DNA of 64,000 nucleotides, taken from contig OX637334.1 in the NCBI GenBank assembly GCA_951799405.1, forward strand, positions 10,912,001 through 10,976,000, read 5' to 3'. The first letter of the stretch is position 1; each line of letters begins with the position of its first letter. The notes beneath the pieces are model-generated. The model saw only the letters and a program-made list of their open reading frames with translations, was not told the DNA's origin and did not search any database. The stretch is from Agapetus fuscipes. Its lineage: Eukaryota > Arthropoda > Insecta > Trichoptera > Glossosomatidae. A program made the translations under genes and the position numbers. Shown one piece after another: positions 1 through 17,200 of the stretch.

Positions 1-221
1 ATACATACTTTTTGAGTCTGACGGATTATAATATTATTATAATAAAATTATATTCGAATGCAGAATTTAACGGAATTTGACGGAATCTAATGGAATTTTA
101 AATATCAAGATGGCTGCAATGAAAATATATTTCCCTTCAGTTGGCGGCCGAGCCGATAACTTGCGACGTCGCTGCGGACTTTTGTGTTTGACAAAAAAAT
201 AATTGAAAAACTATCTTTACA
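1..221 (+). promoter_or_regulatory. upstream region and 5' leader of mtacp1
   Basis: This is the AT-rich stretch directly before the mtacp1 start codon. It carries several short GGAATTTGACGG-like repeats (about 60-98) and one AAGATGGCTGC motif at about 108-118, which resembles the YY1/Pho site common near starts of mitochondrial-protein genes. No TATA box or transcription start can be fixed by eye. The regulatory role is inferred. Confidence 0.35.
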
Positions 222-5222
<5,001 letters not shown>

Positions 5223-5537
5223 GTGTTGCTTCATGCAACTAAACACAAATATTTTAATTATATCTGCATCTGGCGAGATATAATTATCTTCAATACCTAC
5301 ATAAGTGACACCCAACTTTCACTTTCTCTTTGATAGTGCTGCAAAGTATGGGTTTTTCCACCCATAATATGAGAAAATGCTACCACCATCTGTCTTCTAT
5401 AACTCTCTCCAGTTCTGACCATCTGCTATTGCTCGGATTCTTCCCTGCTCCCTTTGGTACCTTGGCAGAACTCCACATGCATGTTTGCTTTTACATTATA
5501 TCAAGGGTATTTAAAGGTTATCTGCATTTTTATGAAA

Positions 5538-5543
5538 AATAAA
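5538..5543 (+). other. candidate poly(A) signal of mtacp1
   Basis: An AATAAA hexamer about 315 nt after the mtacp1 stop, the first good signal in the 3' region. Use is inferred. Confidence 0.45.
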
Positions 5544-6641
5544 AATTTACAGATTAAATCAGTGAGTTTATGCATTTTTTTAAATATGCGTAATGAACAA
5601 GAAATAATGCTTTTAAGTTTTTAGTGGAAAGAACTTAAAAGAGGTGAAAGAAAATATGGTAGCAACTAGATCTTCCTGTCCAATCTGTGGAACTCATCTT
5701 TTGTTCTTTTCTGTACAAATTGCAATGTTCCAGAGAGTTGATTTCCATTTACTGAAAGTAAAAAAGTATTGCTGGCCTTCAAGCCAGCTTTTGTACGAGG
5801 CATTCTTGCAGAGCGAGCAAGAAGTAACTGATATTTTTATTTTTACACAATCTGATAATATTGATGATAATTGTCTCTGGTTGGATGTGTATTTACTTTA
5901 TAAGCATTATGTTTAGCTAGCAGATCCGTAGGTCCTGCAGATTGCCGCGAGACCGGACACTGAAAAATCTTATTATGAAATACAAAACAATACTGTTACT
6001 TACTTGGCTGATTGTATAAAAATAAAAGGCAATTTTTAGTCATAATTTGTTTTTGACATTTAATATCCTTAACATCTAGGTGTTTCTAATAAATAGATAA
6101 GAAGTCAATATGTACAAGTTTCTTTTTCTCGCTAAAAACATAGACACACATACATAAGGGATTTGTTTTATGCTTCATACATACAATATTTATTTAAAAC
6201 ATACAATTAATTTATTAAATCTAGTATATACATTGATCAACATCATACCCCAATTGTGATTATTTTTTTAACACGGTAATTATACAAATAATATACAGCA
6301 GGATCCAGACAAGGGGAGAACACCAAATTAAACCATGTTTTAGAATGTCCCGTCTGATTTGGCAGTTTTGCGTTTTCTATGAGGAATGATTTCTTCTTTT
6401 TAATTTCCTAAATATTATTTAAATACAAAAGGTACTCGAGTAAGGAATAAGACCTTGTTCATTTTAAGACACATTATTTTGACACATGATATAAAAAATC
6501 AAGGAAAACACCAAACTGCCAAGACAGATAAAAGTGTGATACTTATTTTCAAAATAAAATAAAAAAGCGTGCTAATACATTTGGCAAGTAAAAAACACTT
6601 TCCAAATAATCATCGGAGTTGATCTAAATAACACTATATAA
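5544..6641. other. intergenic DNA, nothing recognised
   Basis: AT-rich sequence between the 3' end of mtacp1 and the next repeat. Short open frames occur, but none has recognisable protein features. Confidence 0.4.
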
Positions 6642-6840
6642 ATTGGTTCACTTTGACAATGTCACCCCTGTGTAAGGAAAGGGCGGCAATAGTTGTGAGT
6701 TTATGTATATTTGAGATTTGGGTTTTTATTTAAGTAAACATGCAGCGCAGCATATTATGTAAGTGAAAAATTAAATGTGTCTGCTTGTAGGCATGCATTG
6801 AACACAAATCTTATAGGGTAATATATATTTGTGATTAAGT
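6642..6840 (+). repeat. dispersed 250-bp repeat, 5'-truncated
   Basis: Begins at the TTGGTTCACTTTG block and continues through ATGTCACCCCTGT to the CTGCTTGTAGGCATGCAT block. The first 50 bp of the family are missing and the copy is diverged. Confidence 0.65.
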
Positions 6841-7360
6841 TTATAGGTTCTATGACTCATAAAAAAACAGAAAATAACATTCTCAGCAATTCCGCTTATT
6901 TATTATTTTCATAAAAGCTCCCAGATTGCCACCTTTGATTCTATGGGAGTCAAAATTAAATGTTATTAAAATATACATTAGCACTCCAGCTGGTCCGGAT
7001 CCCGATTAATAAATACTTAAACTACTTGTGATGCGAGCAAACATTGGCAGTAATAATATAAATGCAACAATAAAAATATATTCAACATTTAAACAACATG
7101 TACAGAAATGGGCAACGAGACAAATGTAGACGCGGGCGAGGAGACGGGAGGAACTTCAGAGATAACTTGTAGAGGGCAACACTGACAACCAACAACAAAG
7201 GTAAATCCAAATTTTATATTACTTTGTGGTCACACAGAAGAAGCAAGGAACCAGCATTAAGTTCTGCACCCCACAAATAAAATGTATACTATATAGCTGG
7301 AGCTGTTTTTTTCAGACCTTGACTACATTAGTAAAATGTTTATAATAATCAGAAACAGGT

Positions 7361-7540
7361 GTTTTAGGCTTTCACGGCCAGCTGCAATTGGAGAGTTGCT
7401 TTCTTACATCTGTTGCCGCGGTCATCAGAGCTGGAGTTTCCCAACGTTTCATCAATATCACATGACACCGATGTAGCCCATAAGCAAAAGCTCCAATAGA
7501 CCACGGCAACAGATCCCAGAAAGAAACTCAAAGGTCAATG
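7361..7540. mobile_element. small inverted-repeat element (GGAGCTGGAGCTT family), copy 1
   Basis: Imperfect inverted arms: GTTTTAGGCTTTCACGGCC, then GAGAGTTGCTTTC and TCTGTTGCCGCGGTC on the left, answered by AGACCACGGCAACAGATC on the right. The same arms occur at 20720, 27548 and 51201. It has no coding capacity. The superfamily is not determined. Confidence 0.6.
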
Positions 7541-8767
7541 ATTCCATTCTGAGAACAAATACACTTCACTATCTTTTTTCTTTTATGACGGTGATACTGT
7601 ACAAAAGATACACAGTAATTGGATGAATTTATGCCTTTCAAAAAAAGTTATGAAGAAAAAGAATACAAATAAACGAAACCTTGTAAAAATTGTCTTCCTG
7701 TAAAATATAATATTGTTACAAAATTGGTAGGTAAAAAAAAACAAAAAAGTAGACTACATTGAAATGGTATAGGATGACATTTCAGATGTCATTGGAAATG
7801 TTTTTTATTTCCATTAGATTGCCTTTGTAGTGGACAATAGATATAAGAATAATTTCTGGATATCTCACAAGAATTGACACCTAAACCCAGTTAAAAATAA
7901 ATGGACTTAACACAAATTTTAATGTAGAACTTTTTTTTTTGGGTGGGTAAACTTCATACTTGTATGGCACACTGGTTTTTAGCAACCAATAACAACATAT
8001 TTGTTTGCCCTTCCCCTAGAAACCCGACCATGCTAAGTCACAATTCCATTTATGTCACATGTGCTGAGTCCATTAAAGATTGAGTACAAAAAAGATTAAT
8101 TTTTCAACCCATCAACGAGCCTATACCATTTTTTTGTGCCCCGCCAGGCATCAAACTCATGACCTGTTTACATGTCTGCAGCGTTAACTACTAGACTATG
8201 TACCCGTCTGATGTGATCTTTATGAAACTGTCAACAGTGTCATCAACATCACGCTGAAGAATCTACAAATAATAGAGCTCCCATAGATCATGGCAACAGA
8301 TTCCGGCAAGTAGTTTCAGCCACTAACCATGAAAGCTTTCCTATAACTGTAAGTTTTATACACCATGATTATAAAGAAGTTGTTGAAGTCAAATCTTCCA
8401 GTAAATTGAAAATGTATTACCAATTTAACTTTCAAGGTTAATCTTGAAATTATTCTTACATCAACATAGCAGACAAATTAAATTCACAAACAATACACAA
8501 TGCTGTGCGTGAATTCTAAGTATGTGATTGATCGTTTGGTATCTGATAATGGCTAGAGACAAAACAACTCATCTTTTGGATCCATCCATGCTAAAAAAAA
8601 GATATCACATCTTCAAAAGGTTACAGGTATTTTAATGATTTTGGTACAAAAATCAACAGTAATATTTGTATGCAGCTCCCACAACGCTGTCATCCCTGCC
8701 AGACATTTTGCTAAAATTTGTCATTTCCAATGCGTAGTATTTAGAGGATTTTTTTTTAATTTTCTAA
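7541..8767. other. intergenic DNA with repeat fragments
   Basis: Bases about 7935-8050 belong to a family also near 9985, 13985, 48785 and 54460 (cytosine-poor TTGTATGG and GCAACCAATAAC blocks). Bases about 8270-8330 are a right half-copy of the inverted-repeat family seen at 7361. No gene is seen. Confidence 0.45.
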
Positions 8768-9758
8768 GGGCCGATTTTTCAATGGTCAGATAAACAGTCA
8801 GTTAAGGTTTATTCCACAGTTAACAAGATTTTGAATTTTTCAATTGACAGTTAGGCTGTATCGGCCCGTTAAGTTCCCTATCTGACGAATAAACTTATCT
8901 GCCCCTTCACTCCGCAGTTAGCGCGCTAACTGTCGAATAAATTGACATTTCTGTCACAGCGCGCATCTAATATTTGTAGGTTGTCTTCGTTTTCGTAGTC
9001 CTTCATTGTAAAAATATGGATATATTTTTATTTCATTGACAATGAACTAATAAAGATTATACAGTAGCATTTTTTTTAAATCCATGCAGCATTGTAAGAG
9101 AAAGACCTGATAATATAGATGTATGGGACGATGAGGAATTTCAACGAAGATTTTGTCTGACATGATGAGGGCCCGCGACCAGTTTTATATATCTGTTGCT
9201 ATTGATTTTTTTGTTTATTTTTTTAAGCTCTCATATTTGAGCTTTAACGCCTGAAGCAGCATTAAGTAAATAATGAAGCAATTTTGTTAAAAATTGCTTC
9301 CTTTTCTTGATTTGTGACAGCGTCCGTCTTTATTTTCAATTATTGTGCGATAATTCGCCACTAATTCGGTTAACAGCCTCACTTCGCTCTTACTAAAATT
9401 TGTTCATTAGAATTTTTTTAATATTTAAATTAGCTATTAAAGTTAAAAAAAAAAAAGAAAATAGTAACACGGAGCCAAGCCGACAATTTAAGGTTATGTT
9501 TTTATTCGGTCAGCCGCCGTCATGGCTTCAAAGTCCTCTATCTCTTTCTAAAGTAACAAAACGTGCATAAGCGTGTCTCGCTCTCGCAGATGGTGTGAAG
9601 CTTGTCTGAGCTAGTCACACAAAATCGGTCAGATAACTATCTAACCGTTATCTGGGGTTTGAAAAATTGAAAAGTTTTATTCGTCCATTAAAACTTCAGA
9701 TAAATTTAATGGACAGTTAGCTATTTGATTGTTTATCAGACCATTGAAAAATCGGCCC
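8768..9758 (+). mobile_element. PIF/Harbinger-type relic
   Basis: A 991-bp element bounded by inverted ends GGGCCGATTTTTCAATGGTC, flanked by TAA on the left and TTA on the right (Harbinger targets are 3-bp TWA). On the plus strand at about 9089-9163 a fragment reads RERPDNIDVWDDEEFQRRF, typical of the N-terminus of Harbinger nucleases (HARBI1-like). The rest of the transposase is missing, so the element is non-autonomous. Confidence 0.65.
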
Positions 9759-9979
9759 TTAATCTGTAAAACATGCAGTGTTTACAGCAGTTTTTCACAA
9801 TGTAAGATATTTCTTTAGGAACCATATTTAAGTTATTTGCCATGACAGACTGCAAACTTTTTAAAAATTAAATATTTTAATACTCAGTGTCTTATTTAAA
9901 TCCACTATGTATTTATATACTTTAATGCCTTTATAGCAATGTTACAGGTGTGGGCTAAGCTCAAATTTGAATTTAGTAC

Positions 9980-10085
9980 TTTTTTCGGCTGGCAAACGTC
10001 AAAATTGTATGGGACTACGGTCCTTCTCAACCAATAACAAAATGGCAATATGCATCACAATCTTGTCGGTCAATTCACGTTGCTG
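9980..10085. repeat. dispersed TTGTATGGGACTAC repeat fragment
   Basis: GGCAAACGTCAAAATTGTATGG-like block followed by CAACCAATAACAAAATGG, shared with copies near 7960, 13985, 48790 and 54460. It lies in the 3' flank of chiffon. Confidence 0.4.
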
Positions 10086-10217
10086 AGTCCATTGCACATG
10101 TATTTGACAAAGGACAAGCAAACAGAAGGACCAATTATTATCATAGAATCCACCCACAGCATAGCACTCCGGTGACATTGGGCGTGAATACAACATTGTT
10201 CAGTGCTAGTCAGTCTG

Positions 10218-11221
10218 TCACCGCCTAGAGCCCCTCCTCCCCCCGCGCCTGCCCCTAGACCCCCCGTCACTCCGCAGCCTCCGCCCCACGTCCATCTTGG
10301 TCACCCTCACTACGGGCTGCAGAGTCTCACGGTTGGCGTAACTCCACTTGTCCACCTTATCCTCGCTCGATTCACTGCACTCACTTTCACACTTGGAGCT
10401 TGCCGTCGATTTAAAATCATCCTCATCGTCACTGTCAGAATTATTATTAATATTTACTTTGCTACTAGACGGAACAACTTCCATCTCTTCTTCTACAGCA
10501 GTTTCCGGTCTTTCGGAACTAGCATCCCTCGAAGACGCAACACTCTCCGCTTCCTTCTTGGGATGCACCTTCTTCTTATTGGGCCAGCCTGTTTTATTCT
10601 TTTTCTTAACCTTGTAACCTTTCCTCTTTTTCTGCACCTCGCAAGCGCTCTGCTGCATATTGTCTCTGATCTCCAGCGCAGCCTTCTCGATAGTTTCACA
10701 CTGTTCGTAGCTTTGCAACAGATCAACGACGTTTGGTTTTGAGTTAGTCTTTTCTATTTTGATTGCGGCGTCCATGTGTTCGATGGGCACATCATATTCT
10801 TCTATATCATCGTATACAGATGACAGCAACTGCTGAAATTGTTTTGCTGCCTCAAATATAGTATTTTCCTTTTGTTTAGGCATGAGAGGCACGTCGCTCG
10901 ACACATCTTCTTCTGCTATAGACGGCAATGATTTACTGTCTTCGGAGCAACTAAGCTTACTTCTGTTTCTATGTACGAGTCCACCGAGTATCGCCAGCGT
11001 TGATGCATGCTCCCGAGGTGATTTTCGGGATTTCTTGCCTGGACTCACAGGTATCTCCACTTTGATCTTCCTCTTCTTCATTCCCCGTGTCCCGTACAGA
11101 CGAGAAGGCCCTGATTTGGGTTCCGGAGGCTTCTTGACTTGACCCAGGATGCAGCAGTTGGGTTTTAGTAGCGGTAGGTGTGGCATCTCATAAGGAAGGA
11201 TGGGAGACTTCATGTAAATAC
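10218..11221 (-). CDS. chif: chiffon exon 8 (C-terminal basic region and stop)
   Basis: Encodes residues 656-989. The acceptor is TTATTTTTCAG, and two bases complete the codon split with exon 7. It starts IYMKSPILPYEMPHLPLLKP, then has clusters of Lys/Arg (MKKRKIKVEIP, GKKSRKSP), an acidic Ser/Asp/Glu stretch, and an RG-rich end (SRGRRGGRRGSRR). Function is not known from sequence. By position it corresponds to the C-terminal, Gcn5-binding half described for Drosophila chiffon. An ATTAAA candidate poly(A) signal (minus strand) is at 9926-9921. Confidence 0.88.
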
Positions 11222-14200
11222 CTGAAAAATAAATTCATCATGATCAATCTCTTATGTGGATGTGTGACAAGGGATCAGAACTGTTATAAAGCATAAGGAA
11301 GCCACTCACCCAGGAAGTCAGCTACGCTCTTGTTCTTCTCCTTGCCCTGGTCCTGTCTCAGGAACGTGTCATACCACGGCTCACTTTTGGGCACCTGCTC
11401 AAAGGTGTAGGTCAGTCTCTCCACCTCCGGGGACGCCTTCAGCCGCCCGTCCTCCCACTTCAGGCACTTGCTGGAGTCTTCCTCCTCGGGCAGTCGCACC
11501 GCTTTCTGCTCCTGAGGACTCTGAGATCGACTCTGTCTTCTCAATCTAGTATCGGCCGGCTCAAACCTGTAGTAATCCTTATTATCTTTTATGAAGTTCT
11601 CCGCTTGCGTTGTTCGTCTTCGAGCAGGTTTCCTACGAGCCGTGTCCGATCCGTAACTATCCTGGGACCCGTCATCCCCGGAAAACACTTCTTCTTTAAC
11701 CCTACACCTCACGTGATCGTCTGAGCCTGTGTTCAACTCCGAGGATAAACATTTATTAGTACTATGCGTAGTTTCAACGTCATCTTCCGTGTCGCTGTCG
11801 TCTTTCTTCGGAAACATGAAATTCTCAGCTTCGTCGCTTAGGACCGAGAGTTCTGAACGGCGCACTTTTCTGAACTTGACAACCAAGCCGGGAGGAGGTC
11901 CGCCGTTGCAGAGCGGTCTGGAAGGCGGCGGCAACTCTGGCTCTTGATCTTTCTGCGGTGCAAAATTATTACTAGACCTCAGCTTTGTACTCATCCCGAC
12001 AACTTTGTAATAAGCTTGATTATCAACAGAAGGATTTGATTCAGGACTGGGACGTCTCCAACGGATGCTGCGAGGTTTCTTTCCTTTCAACAACGGACTT
12101 AACCTCTGCCTGCTATCTTTCTCATCCATTTTTCCATTCACCTTTCCTTCTCGTGGACTCACTGATCCGTTGACAACCATTTCTCTTCTGGGACACTCTC
12201 TGGGTGATACTTTAGTTATGTATTCAGTTTCTATGGCTGCTGGGTTCTTGGATCTCAGGTAATGTCGTCCGTCTGGAATGGTGGGTGACATTTGCGTGTG
12301 CGTCATGTTATGTCGCGTCTCCCGGGGGGACATGTGCTTGGGCGTGTCGCCCCCGTTGACCACAACCTCCAGCTGCTTCTTGTGGTCGCTGTTGCTTGTC
12401 TCTTGGTCCTGGTGCAGTTTGATGATATTCCGCAAGGAGCGCCGCTCGAAGCTGTTGTTTCCCATTGGCTTGTTGAGCTTGAGGAAGGCCTCCACGTCGG
12501 TGCCTGCACTGATGAGCGAGTCCAGGGACAGGAAGTTGGAGCAGTTGCTCACAAAGCTGATGTGCTTGGGAGACCGCTCATGCTCGGCCAGCACCGAGTA
12601 CTCCACGCGGCAGATCTCACAGAAGCCGCTCTGCTTGGGGGGGAGGTCACGATCTTTACTTTTAGGTTTTGTCTTCTTGGTCATTCTGAAACAGGAAATA
12701 GTGATGCTTTAACCTCTAGTGCGCCAATAATTTTCAGCTGTTATCCTCCAGCCACCCAACTTCTGTTTTTGATATTAAATATCTCCAAAGATACAAAACA
12801 TCTGATTCGTTTTTTTAGTGCATAATTTAAAAAAACATTCATGAGTCAAACGTCCCGGCACTAAAATCTAATCTAAATCTATGTTGCAAAGATATATATC
12901 ATTTGAGATTCATACTAAATGCATTCCCACAAGCAGACACATATAAGTTTGCGCTAACACATGCCGCATGTGGACCTACAATATAAAAACCCAATCTCAA
13001 ATGAACATAAGCTTTGCAACTCTTGCCGACATTCCCTGAAACAGGGGTGACATTGGCAAAGTGAGCCATCTTTTTACAGTATGGGTGGTCAGCCTCATAC
13101 AAACCAAGTCAAGGAAAAGGCACCTTGAAGCTAAATCACTCTCTTCCAGTAGATGGATTACTGTATTCAAGTCTCCAGTTGTCCGAAGCGAGCTGGAGTT
13201 GACGGGGAGCTGTTATCAATTATTAAAGTTTAGAAGATTTTACTTCTGGGGCATATACATGTAGAAAAATCCCACCTTCTTCCCAACTGATATTGATGGG
13301 ATAAACAGCTAATGGACAATGATGGCCCAGTAGGAGTAATGTCCTGGCTGCGAAACATAAGGGAAAGGACCGGCAACCTAAATGTAAAACATCTGTTCTG
13401 AGCAGCGCAGGACAGGGACATGTTCGCCAAGGTGATTGTCAATGTTGGGGGGACACAACAGGGTACATAATGAAGATATCCAAGTCAATTCAAATGAAGG
13501 ATCAGAAAGTATTGCCTAAAAATCAATGAAACTACGGTTTATGAATTTAATGAAAAGTATTCTTTTTTTACATAGTGAAAGGTATAATATAATTCTTTAG
13601 GTGTTCAAATTGTGATACTACTGCTGGTCGATTAAACCAATCTAGAATTTATTTATTAAACCTGGAATATTTAATGTGCCCATTTTGGCAATGTCGCCCT
13701 GTTGTTGGCTGACGTAAGAGGTTCCCCCTGCAGGTACCCCACACCCCTAACACACCTGTGGTTCAGTTGGCCCCTGCAGCGCTCCGCCTTGGTCTCCAGA
13801 GGCATGAAGGGGCATGCGCCCTGCACCGCTCCAAAGCTGATGCACGGCCACGATACAAACTCCTTGAAGATGGCACGACTCTTCCTGTAAAACACACATA
13901 CGGCATGTATTCAAGGGGCTCTTCTGCGATTTATACAAAACCATTGAACTCAGCATAATTGGAATTAATTAACTTTTTACCTGGCAAGCAAACGTCACAC
14001 TTGTATGGGACTACTGTCTTGCAACCAATAACGAAACATTTTTTTCCTTTTGGACCTACAATATAAAAACCCCCTCTCAAATGAACATAAGCCTTGCAAC
14101 TCTTTCCGACCTTCCTGAAACAGGGGTGATATTGACAAAGTGAACCACTTTTTACAGTATGGGTGGTCAGCCTCATACCAACCTATAAGTCAAGGAATAT

Positions 14201-17200
14201 TCATCATTACTTTTCAGAATTTGTAGATAAAATTTAATAAAATGTTCAAATACCTCAATGACCCAGTTTTCAATTTACAGATCAAAATCTCAAAAAAAAA
14301 ATTTTTACAAATTTCTAATAACAACTACTTAAAGTAAGCTTCTCTTTATTCATGTTCATTTTATTTATGTTTTTAGCTAGACTTACTTTCTAGCTTTAAG
14401 ATGAGACTTCTTTCAATAAAATGTGCTGCCTATTTGAAGAGAAAAAAAAATAGTTTTTCAATTTAAAAAAAAGTTAACCTATTTTTGAAGCAGGTTTCAA
14501 AATAAAACCAAATGGTTTTTATCAATATTTTTTTGTATAGTATCTGCACATTTCATCCAACCACATATTCAGTTCATTATGAAGCCAAATATTCAGTTCA
14601 TTATGAACTGTTGTCTTTATGGATACCGGATACAAGTATGGCACTGACCTTGCAGGCCATGGCGTATAATAAATGTATGTGCTCACCCGTCGCTAGCTTC
14701 AAACTTGATGTAGGCCCCCTTCAGGATCTTCTCATTGGGGTCGGCCTTCCTGCTGGTGATGGCATAAATCTTATCCAGGCACTGCTTGACCTAAACAACA
14801 AACACAGCCAGCTCATCAATAATGCATACACACATCTCAACACCAACTACGTCAATGATTTGAATAAGAAATATGCTACATGCTTTACAAACTATACATC
14901 TTACCATGTTCAATGCTCCCTGAGAAAATAACCTATTTTATTCAGCGAAACTTACTTCCAATACTAGCGCTGTAACTAGACAACTTATTTTTTTTCAATG
15001 CACTGTCGATGATGCCAATTCGAAAATCGCGGAATTTCTTTCAGAAGTCTAGTAATTAATGATTGTTATACTGATAATAAGTGGTACACCTTGATAACAG
15101 TTGAAAGAGGGAAAACCTAGGAAAGATTTTTTTATCAAATAAGCAAATGACTGGAACCTGCAAAATGAGAAAAGTGATGAATGTCGAGGAGATGAAATAA
15201 ATAAGCAAGGACAGAACAAAGTTGAGATACATCTGTGGAGGTACAGGCCACCCCTATCGGCAGAACAAGGTAATGTGGGTTTGTATGTGGTTACCTTGGG
15301 TAATGTCCAGATGGGGATATTCCAGAGTTGCGCCTGCTGCAGCACGTTGTTGTGGGTCAGTGTTGGTAGCGTGTGGACTCTCTCCAGCATGGCATCTGCA
15401 CGCCTCCGACACCCAAACCTGCCCCCCTGTAACAACACATCATCATCACCTGCACACAAACCTGCCCCCCTGCAACAACACATCATCATCTGCACACAAA
15501 CCTGCCCCCCTGCAACAACACATCATCATCTGCACACAAACCTGCCCCCCTGTAACAACACATCATCATCGCCTGCACACAAACCTGCCCCCCTTTAACA
15601 ACACATCATCATCATCTGCACACAAACCTGCCCCCCTGCAACAACACATCATCATCTGCACACAAACCTGCCCCCCTGTAACAACACATCATCATCACCT
15701 GCACACAAACCTGCCCCCCTTTAACAACACATCATCATCATCTGCACACAAACCTGCCCCCCTTTAACAACACATCATCATCATCTGCACACAAACCTGC
15801 CCCCCTGCAACAACACATCATCATCTGCACACAAACCTGCCCTCCTGTAACAACACATCATCATCATCTGCACACAAACCTGCCCCCCTGTAACAACACA
15901 TCATCATCATCTGCACACAAACCTGCCCCCCTGTAACAACACATCATCATCTGCACACAAACCTGCCCCCCTTTAACAACACATCATCATCATCTGCACA
16001 CAAACCTGCCCCCCTGCAACAACACATCATCATCTGCACACAAACCTGCCCCTCTGCAACAACACATCATCATCATCTGCACACAACCCTGCCCCCCCTG
16101 TAACATGGTGCCATATATTGAGATCAACTCAAATCAAAAGCATAATTATTGTAATCATAACTTGAGTGTATACTCGCCTTAAATTACAAAAAGATGTATT
16201 GAAAAAAACAGTTTGAAATAAAGTTATAATTTCATTGCATGTAGCCATTTGTGCAAAATCTGTGATATTTTAAGTGGTGTAACAATTATGAATTATTAGC
16301 TTAATGGTAAGGGTTGATCAGTCACAACATGAAGAACATCGCAGTTCCTCATGTTGTGAGGACGCCTTGGGACAGGAACACTTCTACTGTCACTTCAGTC
16401 ACAACATGAGTGATGTCCTGCGACAGGAACTCTGCTACTTTTAGAAGTGATCAGTCACAACATGAGTAAGTTTGGCTATATTTACCGGTGCAGGGCTGGG
16501 GCTGGGCTGTGGGACACTCAGCTGATCAGCCACAACATGAGTGACACCCTGGGACAGGAACTCTTCTACTTTTAGAAGTGATCAGTCACAACATGAGTAA
16601 GCTTTGGTTATATTTACCGGCGCAGGAATGGGGCTGGGCTGTGGGACACTCAGCTGATCAGTCACAACATGAGTGACGCCCTGGGACAGGAACTCTTCTA
16701 CATTTAGAAGTGATCAGTCACAACATGAGTAAGCTTTGGTTATATTTACCGGCGCAGGGCTGGGGCTGGGCTGTGGGACACTCAGCTGATCAGTCACAAC
16801 ATGAGTGACGCCCTGGGACAGAAACACTTCTACTTTCTGCAAAACACAACACACACATCAGTCAATTAAACGCTAGCTTTATTGCATACACATAAATGTA
16901 ACAGAATTTTTCATTATATGCTTGCTTATCATACATATCGCACGCTTAATCATAAAGAGCAATAACTCAAAAAATAAGAATGTTGGGAAATCACGTTTGA
17001 AGTTCAGACAACCAGTACAACTTGTATGGGATGAAAAAGGTGACCGATGTTTTATCTCGGTCATATTCATCCAAATTGAACGGCTGTCGCATTCTACCTA
17101 TTCTTCTCGCATTGTTCTTGCGTTTTATGACAAAATCTTGATTTTCCCAATTTTTGAGTTATTGCTCTTTATTATTAAGCGTGCGATATGTACATTTTTC

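Noticed and set aside
10203..10742. A 179-codon plus-strand frame over the end of chiffon
   Set aside because: It is the antisense shadow of chiffon exon 8, whose minus-strand frame and splice phases are consistent.
12292..12825. A 177-codon plus-strand frame
   Set aside because: Antisense shadow of chiffon exon 7, which carries the zinc finger on the minus strand.
15222..15767. A 181-codon plus-strand repeat protein
   Set aside because: It is translation of the minisatellite and a LINE fragment. The real coding strand here is minus (chiffon exon 4).
15415..16106. Regular repeat-spacer look suggesting a CRISPR array
   Set aside because: Units are contiguous 40/43-bp near-identical copies with no variable spacers, in an animal intron. 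It is a minisatellite.
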